Source: Victivallales bacterium (GTDB taxonomy: Bacteria; Verrucomicrobiota; Lentisphaeria; Oligosphaerales; Lenti-02). From it: a DNA stretch of 14,814 nucleotides. The position numbers and the translations under genes were made by a program. Numbering within the stretch: the first letter of the stretch is position 1; each line of letters opens with the position of its first letter. Shown in pieces: positions 1-5,916 of the stretch. The notes beneath the pieces are model-generated. The model saw only the letters and a program-made list of their open reading frames with translations. It was not told where the DNA came from and did no database searches. The DNA lies in assembly GCA_018648945.1 (NCBI GenBank), contig JABGQJ010000116.1, positions 1 through 14,814 on the forward strand, read 5' to 3'.

Positions 1-1661
1 AGATGGGCTCCACCGAGGGCGAGCCGGAAGCCGACGGTAATCTCGTCGAACACCAGGAGGATGCCACGTCGCCGCGTCTCTTCGCGGATTGTCTCCAGGA
101 AGCCGGGCTCGGGTCGGTGGTGGCGGCAGGGCTCCATGACGATGGCGGCCAGCCCCGGCCCGTGGTTGGCGAGGACCTGGCGGAAGCCGTCCAGATCGTT
201 GAACTGGAAGGAAAGCGTGGTTCCGAGCAGGGCCTGTGGCACTCCGGTCGGCTCGAGCCCCGGCAACAGCAGGTCGTCCAGTTCGTCCCCCTCGCCCAGA
301 TTGGCGGCCAGGTACCAGTCGTGCCACCCGTGGTAGCCGCAGATGGCCACCTTGTCGCGACCGGTGGTCGCGCGGGCGATGCGGACCGCGACGGACGCAA
401 TCTCACCGCCTGTCCGGGCGAAACGGGCTGCTTCGCCCCACGGGTGCAACTCGCACAGCCGCTCCGCGAGTGCCAGTTCCTCCGGGGGATTGAGCGTGGA
501 CATGGTCCCCAGATTGAGCCGACGACGGACGGCGGCGGTCACATCCGGATCGCGGTACCCCAACAGGCAGGACCCGATCCCGTTGTAGCTGAAGTCAAGG
601 TAGCGGTTGCCGTCCGTATCGATCACCTCGCAGCCGCGGGCCTCACGGAAGTAGGCGGGCCAGACGTCGGGTGCGAACATCTCGGGGCGTTTGCTGAGCA
701 GTTGGGTTCCACCCGGGATTCGGGCCTTGGCTTGGCGGTACTGGGCCTGCACGTCGGGGGAAGAGGGCAGGGGGAGGCCATAGAGGCGGGCGGCGTTGTC
801 GTGGAAGATGTCGCGCAGATCCTCGTCGGCGAGGCCGAAGAGGCGCGCCGCTTCGGCCAGCGCGGTAAGAGACTCCTCACCCACGGCTCGGGTCTGGATG
901 GCCGGGCTGGTGGGGGCCTTGTCCACCCGCTCGGGATTGATCCAGGCAAAGCCGTCGCCAACCGTGACGCACTTGCCCCGCTGTTCGGAAACCGGCCAGT
1001 CGCTGCCCCAGAGCAAGCGGCGGGGACCGAACTCATCCAGAATGGCAAGGAGGGCAGGACTCTCGCAGATGGCGCTGGTGTCGAACCAGAGATTGCCGAG
1101 CCCGCGCAGTTCACGCACGCCATCCACCGTGTCGGGAGCGTGGAAGCCGCGCCCTGCGTGAGCCAGGATCACCCGGGCCCGCGGGAATTCTCGGCAGCGG
1201 CTCCGCAGTTCGCCGAGGTTCTCGGGATCGGCCAGAGCGCGTTGCCGGACGAGATGGATGAGGATCACCAACTCCCGCTCCTCGGCGAGTTCCCAGCACC
1301 ATTCGGGGAGGTAGTCGGCAAGGGGCGCCTCGAAGGTGTCTGGTCGGTCCGCGAACGTGTGGTAGGGCTTGAAGCCGACCAATTGCGCGTGGGCGTCGAG
1401 CAGACGACGGACCGCCGCCGGGTCATCTTGGGGACCGACTACCAGGAGCCCCCGGCAGTCCGGTGCCGTTGCCATCTGCGCCAGCAGGAACTGGTTGCCC
1501 AGTTCCTGCTCCTCTGGCTTGGGGTAGGCCGTGAACAGGCCGCCGACGAGTTGACTCTCGTCCAGCAGAGCCGAAACGCTGGTCCGCCAGCCGTCGAGAA
1601 CCCAAGGCGAGTCGCCGGGACGCACGTGGGCATGGGCATCGAAGACACGTTCGGGAATCAT
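1..1661 (-). CDS. Amidohydrolase_2 / class III aminotransferase fusion protein (partial, 3' end outside window)
   Basis: A single uninterrupted frame gives 553 residues with no stop before the left edge. Residues 1-297 form an amidohydrolase_2-type TIM barrel: H10-A-H12 on strand 1, H136 in LVILIHL, H168 in VILAHAG, D221 in LLWGSDWP, and the family's closing NAARLYGL near 289-296. After a short linker (298-312) a class III PLP aminotransferase begins at RIPGGTQLL, resembling glutamate-1-semialdehyde aminomutases: GCEVIDTDGNRYLDF (343-357), FARTGGE (414-420), YHGWHDWY (443-450), and LLVFDEITVGFR (535-546), whose Asp should contact the PLP ring nitrogen. The PLP lysine would lie past the edge. 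Start ATG 1661 is chosen for its GGAGGAG Shine-Dalgarno 9 nt upstream. Each half matches its family well; the substrate is unknown. An inferred possibility is that one domain hydrolyses or decarboxylates a carbonyl compound that the other aminates. Both domains look intact as far as visible. Confidence 0.88.
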   Translation of the reverse strand, partial: MIPERVFDAHAHVRPGDSPWVLDGWRTSVSALLDESQLVGGLFTAYPKPEEQELGNQFLLAQMATAPDCRGLLVVGPQDDPAAVRRLLDAHAQLVGFKPYHTFADRPDTFEAPLADYLPEWCWELAEERELVILIHLVRQRALADPENLGELRSRCREFPRARVILAHAGRGFHAPDTVDGVRELRGLGNLWFDTSAICESPALLAILDEFGPRRLLWGSDWPVSEQRGKCVTVGDGFAWINPERVDKAPTSPAIQTRAVGEESLTALAEAARLFGLADEDLRDIFHDNAARLYGLPLPSSPDVQAQYRQAKARIPGGTQLLSKRPEMFAPDVWPAYFREARGCEVIDTDGNRYLDFSYNGIGSCLLGYRDPDVTAAVRRRLNLGTMSTLNPPEELALAERLCELHPWGEAARFARTGGEIASVAVRIARATTGRDKVAICGYHGWHDWYLAANLGEGDELDDLLLPGLEPTGVPQALLGTTLSFQFNDLDGFRQVLANHGPGLAAIVMEPCRHHRPEPGFLETIREETRRRGILLVFDEITVGFRLALGGAH

Positions 1662-1670
1662 CGGGGGGTT

Positions 1671-1677
1671 CTCCTCC
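1671..1677 (-). promoter_or_regulatory. Shine-Dalgarno of the amidohydrolase-aminotransferase gene
   Basis: GGAGGAG on the minus strand, 9 nt before ATG 1661. It supports this start for the fusion gene. The heptamer repeat at 1679-1693 lies immediately upstream of it. Confidence 0.7.
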
Positions 1678-1800
1678 GCGTTGGGCGTTGGGCATCTGGG
1701 AACCGCAGTGTAGGCGGAATGTAGCTCGCCCTCCACGGCGGGCAAAGCGCCCAGCCAATTGTCCCGGCGCGGACTTCTGCGTTTTGCGTCTTGCGTCTGC
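1678..1800. repeat. Short heptamer tandem repeats in the leader of the fusion gene
   Basis: Two small arrays share a 7-bp period. At 1679-1693 the unit CGTTGGG occurs twice plus one base. At 1778-1800 the unit TGCGTYT occurs three times, with TGCGT starting at 1778, 1785 and 1792. The first array lies directly upstream of the Shine-Dalgarno of the minus-strand gene starting at 1661, so it is in that gene's probable 5' leader. No clear promoter was seen in 1680-1862. Heptamer repeats of this kind are seen between genes in several bacterial phyla; no function is claimed. Confidence 0.5.
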
Positions 1801-1862
1801 CTTTGGGATCCAGCGACATCCCGCCCGCCTTCATGCAGAGCGTGGGAACCGGGAGGGGAACC

Positions 1863-2130
1863 GAGGACAGTGCAACTCCGGGGAGTTAGGGGACAGTATA
1901 GCCATGGGCTCCCAGAAGGTGGGGACAAAGCTGGGGACAGTATGAATTCCAGGCCTGGTCCAGCGCGGAAACTGGGGACACGGAAACTCGGAAACTGGGG
2001 ACAGTAGAGAATTCAGGTCTGGTCCGGCGGAAAGCGGGGACAGTACAGTTCTGGGACCAAGAGAGCCGGAGGCAGAGAAACCGGGGACAGTATAGATTCC
2101 GGTTCCTGGCTCGGAGCTGGGGGCAATGCA
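1863..2130 (+). repeat. Array of degenerate GGGGACAGTATA motifs, left side
   Basis: Copies in plus orientation: GAGGACAGTGCA 1863-1874, GGGGACAGTATA 1889-1900, GGGGACAAAG 1921-1930, GGGGACAGTATG 1933-1944, GGGGACA 1974-1980, GGGGACAGTAGA 1997-2008, GGGGACAGTACA 2036-2047, GGGGACAGTATA 2083-2094, and a decayed GGGGCAATGCA ending at 2130. An exact 14-mer, GGAAACTGGGGACA, occurs at 1967-1980 and 1990-2003. A larger imperfect direct repeat begins GAATTCCAGGCCTGGTC at 1944 and GAATTCAGGTCTGGTC at 2009. The copies are diverged, so the array looks old or built by repeated insertion and decay. No gene is supported in this stretch. Confidence 0.8.
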
Positions 2131-2291
2131 ATTCTGGGACCATGCCGCAACTCGATGCGGCACCATCGGCGGGGAGGGCTCGGAGTCGCGATCAGCGCTG
2201 CCCAGTTCAGGAAACTCCGCTTGCATCCCCCGTGTTGGCGTCTAGGGTAAGACGTTGATTGGTCGGTTGTTGGCGCGGAAATGGGCAGGCT
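2131..2291. other. Non-coding leader of the transposase gene with a perfect hairpin
   Basis: No gene is supported here. The one clear structure is a perfect inverted repeat, TGCCGCA (2143-2149) and TGCGGCA (2156-2162), with a 6-nt loop. It sits between the motif array and the transposase start, where HUH transposases of the IS200/IS605 type often recognise hairpins. No convincing -35/-10 pair was identified. Confidence 0.45.
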
Positions 2292-2296
2292 GGAGG
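2292..2296 (+). promoter_or_regulatory. Shine-Dalgarno that decides the transposase start
   Basis: GGAGG lies 8 nt before ATG 2305, whereas ATG 2281 in the same frame has no such site. This favours the shorter protein beginning MRKARVRYDR. Confidence 0.7.
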
Positions 2297-2304
2297 ATGA
2301 CAGG

Positions 2305-3270
2305 ATGCGCAAGGCACGAGTGCGGTACGACCGGGAGACGTCCTACTACCACCTGATGAACCGGGTGTCGGGCGAGGCGGACTACTTTCCATTTGGCCCA
2401 GTGGAGAAGGAGAAGCTCTTCGCGGTGGCCGCGGAGGTGTCGCGCTCCTACTCGCTCGACCTTCTGTCGATGGTGGCGATGGGGAACCACTGGCACATCG
2501 TCTGCGCGGCCCCGGCCGATGCTCTCTCCCGGGACGAGGTCGTGGCGCGGTGGCGGGCGACCCACCTGCCCAACAAGGCCGAACCAGACTGGAACAACCC
2601 GGACGTGCTGGCGAAGCATGCCTTCCGGATGCGCGACATTTCCTGCTTCGTCCAGGACTTCGAGCGGCGCTTCACGCGCTGGTACAACCTCACCCGCCCG
2701 AGCCTGCGGCGCGGGGGGCTCTGGATGGACCGCTTCCGCAGCGTCCTGCTGGACAAGGACACGGCGCTCTGGGACTGCCTGACCTACGTGGAGATGAACC
2801 CAGTCCGCGCCGGGCTGGCGGAATCGCCCGCCGACTACCGGTTCTGCACCTGGGGCCGCATGGCGGGAAGTGGTGCCCATCCCTTCGCGGCCAATCTGGT
2901 GCGTCATCTGCGCCACTACCTGGGCGAGAAGGCCGAGACGTGGTCCGACGAGCGGGTGATCGCCGAATTGGCCGCCAACATGGCCCGTATCGCGGCCGGC
3001 GAACGCGGCGAGGACTCGCAGGGCATCGCCGCCGCCGAAGAGGAAGCGCGAACAGGGCGCGGTCGCTTCCTCCTCACTGTGGGCCGCCGGGTGCGGTACT
3101 GGACAGATGGCGCGTTGATCGGCTCGGAGCTGTTCGTGCGAGAGATGGCTGTCAAGGTGATCGGGGGCGCGCGGGCCTCACGCAAGCGTCTGGCCGAGGG
3201 CCATCCCCCCGGTGGCCTTGACGATGCCCCGGTCCTCTTTGCCTACCGCCGCCTCGCCACATCGGACTGA
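2305..3270 (+). CDS. REP-associated tyrosine transposase (RAYT, Y1_Tnp / IS200-like superfamily)
   Basis: The 321-residue product has the features of the HUH single-strand transposase family. These are an N-terminal RYDRETSYYHLMNR segment, the HUH motif as H62-W63-H64 (GNHWHIV), the candidate nucleophile Y127 in RRFTRWYN, then GGLWMDRFRSVLL and YVEMNPVRAGL, which are usual in RAYT proteins. Residues from about 190 onward form a C-terminal extension ending in RYWTDGALIGSELFVREM (264-281), absent from minimal IS200 TnpA and probably DNA-binding. By family knowledge it cuts and joins single-stranded DNA next to short hairpin or repeat sequences. All catalytic residues appear present and the frame is intact, so it may be active. 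Start ATG 2305 is chosen over ATG 2281 by its Shine-Dalgarno. The flanking repeats are its likely targets (inference). Confidence 0.9.
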   Translation: MRKARVRYDRETSYYHLMNRVSGEADYFPFGPVEKEKLFAVAAEVSRSYSLDLLSMVAMGNHWHIVCAAPADALSRDEVVARWRATHLPNKAEPDWNNPDVLAKHAFRMRDISCFVQDFERRFTRWYNLTRPSLRRGGLWMDRFRSVLLDKDTALWDCLTYVEMNPVRAGLAESPADYRFCTWGRMAGSGAHPFAANLVRHLRHYLGEKAETWSDERVIAELAANMARIAAGERGEDSQGIAAAEEEARTGRGRFLLTVGRRVRYWTDGALIGSELFVREMAVKVIGGARASRKRLAEGHPPGGLDDAPVLFAYRRLATSD

Positions 3271-3537
3271 CTGGCCTGAGACGCGGGACCCGTCACCGGC
3301 AAGGGGCAACCCCCCGAGACCGGTGACGCCTGCTGCCCAGATCGCGCCGTCGGCGCCCCGATGGCGCTGTTCCCGTCGGCTCCGGGACCACCTGTATCGC
3401 TCTGACCGGCCACGGGCCACGCCAATGCCCCCGTGACCCGCCCCGGCTCGCCCCCTGCGGGCTTCCGGCCCGGCCAGGAGTCCTGAGAGCCTCGCATTCT
3501 GCACTGCACTACCGGCGTTCCTATGCTTTCGCTCTCC
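3271..3537. other. Structured non-coding 3' tail of the transposase unit
   Basis: No gene is supported in these 267 bases. Three perfect inverted repeats can be seen: GTCACCGG 3292-3299 with CCGGTGAC 3320-3327; GCGCC 3344-3348 with GGCGC 3352-3356; and CACGGG 3411-3416 with CCCGTG 3430-3435. The first encloses a smaller GGGG/CCCC stem (from 3303). None is followed by a T tract, so they look like element-end structures rather than intrinsic terminators, although the first could slow transcription just after the transposase stop. Confidence 0.5.
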
Positions 3538-3557
3538 AAACTATACTGTCCCCAGTT
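3538..3557 (-). repeat. Right-end, inverted copy of the GGGGACAGTATA motif
   Basis: On the minus strand this reads AACTGGGGACAGTATAGTTT. Its core exactly matches the left copies at 1889-1900 and 2083-2094, but it points the other way. It is the only intact copy on the right side and marks the probable right boundary of the transposase unit. It lies 60 bases past the stop of sfsA. Confidence 0.8.
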
Positions 3558-3575
3558 CGCGCTCTGGCCAAGGGG

Positions 3576-3600
3576 CAGGGCTGGCTGAGCCCCGGCCCTG
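3576..3600. terminator. Hairpin just downstream of sfsA, possible terminator
   Basis: CAGGGCTGG (3576-3584) pairs with CCGGCCCTG (3592-3600): nine pairs with one G-T, and a 7-nt loop. It starts 17 nt after the sfsA stop, in the right place for the end of the minus-strand operon. There is no T-rich tract on either side, so intrinsic termination would be weak, or it may only protect the 3' end. Confidence 0.35.
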
Positions 3601-3617
3601 GTCTTGTGACGCAGTCC

Positions 3618-4355
3618 TCAGCTCTCTGGCGGTTGAGGCGTGGGCCTGCTGACCAGGTCCGGGTGGAGCTGGACACGGTGGCGCAGCTCGATGCCTTGCA
3701 GGCTGACGTCTGCCCGGTAGGCGAGGATCTCGACGCCCGCGGCCATGGCTTCGGTGACGGCGGCAGCGTAGGCGGGATCGATTTCGTGGGCGGCGCGGAA
3801 ACTGGTGCCGTCGCCGCGTTGGATGACGTAGAGCATGGCGGCACGGTGGCCTTCCCGGACCATGTCGGAGAGTTCGGCCAGGTGCTTCCGCCCGCGTTCA
3901 GTGACGGCGTCGGGGAAGCAGATGCAGCCATCGTCACCAAGGAGGGTGACGTTCTTCACTTCCACATAGCAGCGTTGGTCGCCGTCCTCGAGCAGGATGT
4001 CGATGCGGCTGTTCTTGCCGTAGGCGCGTTCGCGTTGCAGGATCGGCCAGTCGGCGAGTTCGGGGATCCAGCCCTTCCGGATGGCCTCCTCGGCCAGTTT
4101 GTTCGCGAGGTGGGTGTTGATGCCGATCCAGAGCTGCCCGTTGTGGACCAGTTCCCAGGTGAAGGGCAGCTTGCGCTTGGGGTTGTGGGCCCGACTGATT
4201 GCCACGCGCCAGCCTGGCTCTGCACAGGTGCGGAGGCTGCCGGTGTTGGTGCAGTGGGCGGTGACTTCCTCGCCATTGTCTAAACGCACGTCTGCGAGGA
4301 AGCGCTTGTACCGGCGCAGCAGGACGCCAGCGAGCAGCGGCTCCGGGAAATCCAT
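3618..4355 (-). CDS. sfsA: SfsA family protein (sugar fermentation stimulation protein homologue)
   Basis: At 245 residues this is the usual SfsA length and matches along its whole extent: RRYKRF (14-19), AHCTNTG (33-39), NSRIDILL (115-122), YVEVKNVTL (130-138), and FPDAVTERGRKHL (147-159). The D119 / E132-x-K134 arrangement resembles the PD-(D/E)XK nuclease core. SfsA was named for raising maltose use in E. coli and was reported to bind DNA; its molecular role is not settled. The start ATG at 4355-4353 shares one base with the stop of the upstream nfeD-like gene (TGATG), implying translational coupling. It is the last gene of the kinase-nfeD-sfsA unit. A link to sugar metabolism cannot be shown from this window. 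Confidence 0.95.
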   Translation of the reverse strand: MDFPEPLLAGVLLRRYKRFLADVRLDNGEEVTAHCTNTGSLRTCAEPGWRVAISRAHNPKRKLPFTWELVHNGQLWIGINTHLANKLAEEAIRKGWIPELADWPILQRERAYGKNSRIDILLEDGDQRCYVEVKNVTLLGDDGCICFPDAVTERGRKHLAELSDMVREGHRAAMLYVIQRGDGTSFRAAHEIDPAYAAAVTEAMAAGVEILAYRADVSLQGIELRHRVQLHPDLVSRPTPQPPES

Positions 4356-5908
4356 CAGCTTTCCCTGGGCTCGTCCTCGATGCGTTCGACCACAACTCGA
4401 CTGCCCTCCACGTGGTTCACGCGGACGCGGCTGCCCTTGGGCACCAGATCGCCATCGGAGACCACATCCAGACGCTGATCCCCGAACTCGGCGCTCCCCG
4501 CCGGTCGCAGCATCGTCCGGGCCACACCTTCCCGATTGAGGAATGCTTCGTAGTACCCCACGTCGCTGGCCACATAGCCCTTGTCGTTGCTTAGCCCCGC
4601 GTCGAGAACGAGGGCGCTGTACATGGGGGTCTTGGGAAGGATCTTGCCCATCAGCCAGGCGAGGAAGGCGATCAGAACGACGGAGGCAGCCAGACTTATC
4701 ATGGCGTCGTCCAGATATGGCGCCATGGCTGGCCCGTCGATGCCCTTCAGGGGGGTAACCGGGGGCAGATTTGGGACCACGGTCATGAACGCCCCCGCCA
4801 CGAGGCAGGCGATGCCGCCGATGCCAGCGATGCCGAAGCCGGGGATGACGAAGACCTCGAGCGCAATCAGGACCAGGCCGACCATGATCAGTGTCACTTC
4901 CTCCCAGCCGGCCAGTCCGGCCACATTGTGCCCGAAGAAGTAGATGCCGAGGCAGACCGCGCCGATAATTCCCGGCACCCCGAACCCTGGGGTGCGAATC
5001 TCGGTGTAGATGCCGATCATGCCGATGGCGAAGAGCAGGGGGCCGATGAGGGTGATCCAGCGGGCGACACGGTCGGCGCTCTGTTCCTCGAAGCGCACCA
5101 CTTCCGCGCCAGCCAACCCCACTTCCCCGAGCAGTTCGGGGAGGTCCTTGACGATGGCCGTGGCCAGCAGCGGCTTCGTGTTCGGGGCGATGACGCGAAT
5201 CGCCTCGTTGGCAGTCAGCGTCAGCAGTTCCCCTACGGGGCAGATGACAGTCTCACCGATCTTGAACTCCTTCTTGGGATCCACCATGGATTCGGCCAAG
5301 TCCTCGCTGTAGCCGTTCTCCTGGGCAAGGCTGCGGACCCAGCCTCGGGGGTAGGACCGTATTTTCTCTTTGAGGTCCTTGTCCATTTCCTTGACGCCGC
5401 CGGGGCCGACCATGATCGGCATCGCGTCCCCAATGAGGCCGGTGGGGGACATGTAGATGGCCGTTGTGCTCAAGCCGATCATGGCGCCGGCACTGATCGC
5501 GTCCGGGTTCACAAAGGCGTAGACGGGGCTGCGGGCGCGCTGCGATCGGATCCAGGAGACGATCTCGCGTGTCTGGATGAGCCCCCCCCCGGGTGTGTCC
5601 AGATCGATGACAATGGCATCCGGGCTGGCTTGCTTCGCTTCACGGAAGGCGCGACGAAACACGAACAGCATGGCCTTGTCGATGGGGCCATGGATGGGCA
5701 GGACGAAGACCCGCTTGCCCACCCCGCTGCCGGTGGCGGTCGGCTTGTCCGGGATCGCTGGGGCGACAGGCACTGCCGATTCAGCCGGCCTCTCCGGTGC
5801 GGCCGCCTCGGGCAGGGAGGTCGGTGCCGCCGGGTCAGTCGGTGCCGCCGCCATCGCCAAGCTTGGGATGAGTGCCATCAAGACAAGGCTGGGGATGAAT
5901 CTGCACAT
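4355..5908 (-). CDS. NfeD-family membrane-bound serine protease (ClpP-class, long form)
   Basis: The 517-residue product starts with a signal peptide (MCRFIPSLVLMALIPSLAMA) and a Pro/Ala-rich linker (about 22-62). A ClpP-like protease domain follows (about 65-260) with LDTPGGG (103-109) and the nucleophile S139 in NPDAISAGAM. K180 lies 41 residues later, the same spacing as the Ser97/Lys138 dyad of Pyrococcus PH1510, so it is the likely catalytic lysine. About five membrane segments follow (near 283-303, 308-328, 336-356, 358-379, 402-422). A C-terminal OB-fold NfeD domain ends the protein (about 440-515). Start 5908 is chosen because the signal peptide begins there; the frame is open upstream to 6037 but that would overlap the kinase gene. 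Long NfeD proteases usually sit beside a stomatin/flotillin gene; none is present here. Confidence 0.93.
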   Translation of the reverse strand: MCRFIPSLVLMALIPSLAMAAAPTDPAAPTSLPEAAAPERPAESAVPVAPAIPDKPTATGSGVGKRVFVLPIHGPIDKAMLFVFRRAFREAKQASPDAIVIDLDTPGGGLIQTREIVSWIRSQRARSPVYAFVNPDAISAGAMIGLSTTAIYMSPTGLIGDAMPIMVGPGGVKEMDKDLKEKIRSYPRGWVRSLAQENGYSEDLAESMVDPKKEFKIGETVICPVGELLTLTANEAIRVIAPNTKPLLATAIVKDLPELLGEVGLAGAEVVRFEEQSADRVARWITLIGPLLFAIGMIGIYTEIRTPGFGVPGIIGAVCLGIYFFGHNVAGLAGWEEVTLIMVGLVLIALEVFVIPGFGIAGIGGIACLVAGAFMTVVPNLPPVTPLKGIDGPAMAPYLDDAMISLAASVVLIAFLAWLMGKILPKTPMYSALVLDAGLSNDKGYVASDVGYYEAFLNREGVARTMLRPAGSAEFGDQRLDVVSDGDLVPKGSRVRVNHVEGSRVVVERIEDEPRES

Positions 5909-5916
5909 GATCGGAC

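Larger units (their letters stand above)
1863..3557 (+). mobile_element. RAYT-type (HUH/Y1) transposase unit flanked by inverted GGGGACAGTATA motifs
   Basis: The proposed unit has three parts. A left array of degenerate GGGGACAGTATA motifs reads in the plus orientation (1863-2130). The transposase gene follows (2305-3270). A 3' tail with several GC-rich hairpins ends in one motif copy in minus orientation at 3538-3557. Motif copies pointing toward the gene from both sides suggest they define the ends recognised by this transposase. The boundaries are provisional: no target-site duplication can be shown, and members of this family (REP-associated tyrosine transposases related to IS200/IS605) usually make none. 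The unit separates the fusion gene at 1-1661 from the sfsA cluster. It may be a domesticated transposase maintaining genome-wide repeats rather than a freely moving element. Confidence 0.6.

Noticed and set aside
3..1724. A 573-codon open frame on the plus strand opposite the fusion gene
   Set aside because: It is codon-aligned antisense to a minus-strand gene with clear amidohydrolase and aminotransferase motifs; its translation has no recognisable domain.
1863..2130. Possible CRISPR array
   Set aside because: The repeats are short (about 12 bp), irregularly spaced, decayed and not separated by uniform spacers; no cas genes nearby.
1831..2312. Overlapping minus-strand frames in the GGGGACAGTATA array, with repeated TVP/CPQ-like peptides
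   Set aside because: The peptide repeats come directly from the DNA repeats; three frames overlap with similar content, no homology, no good start.
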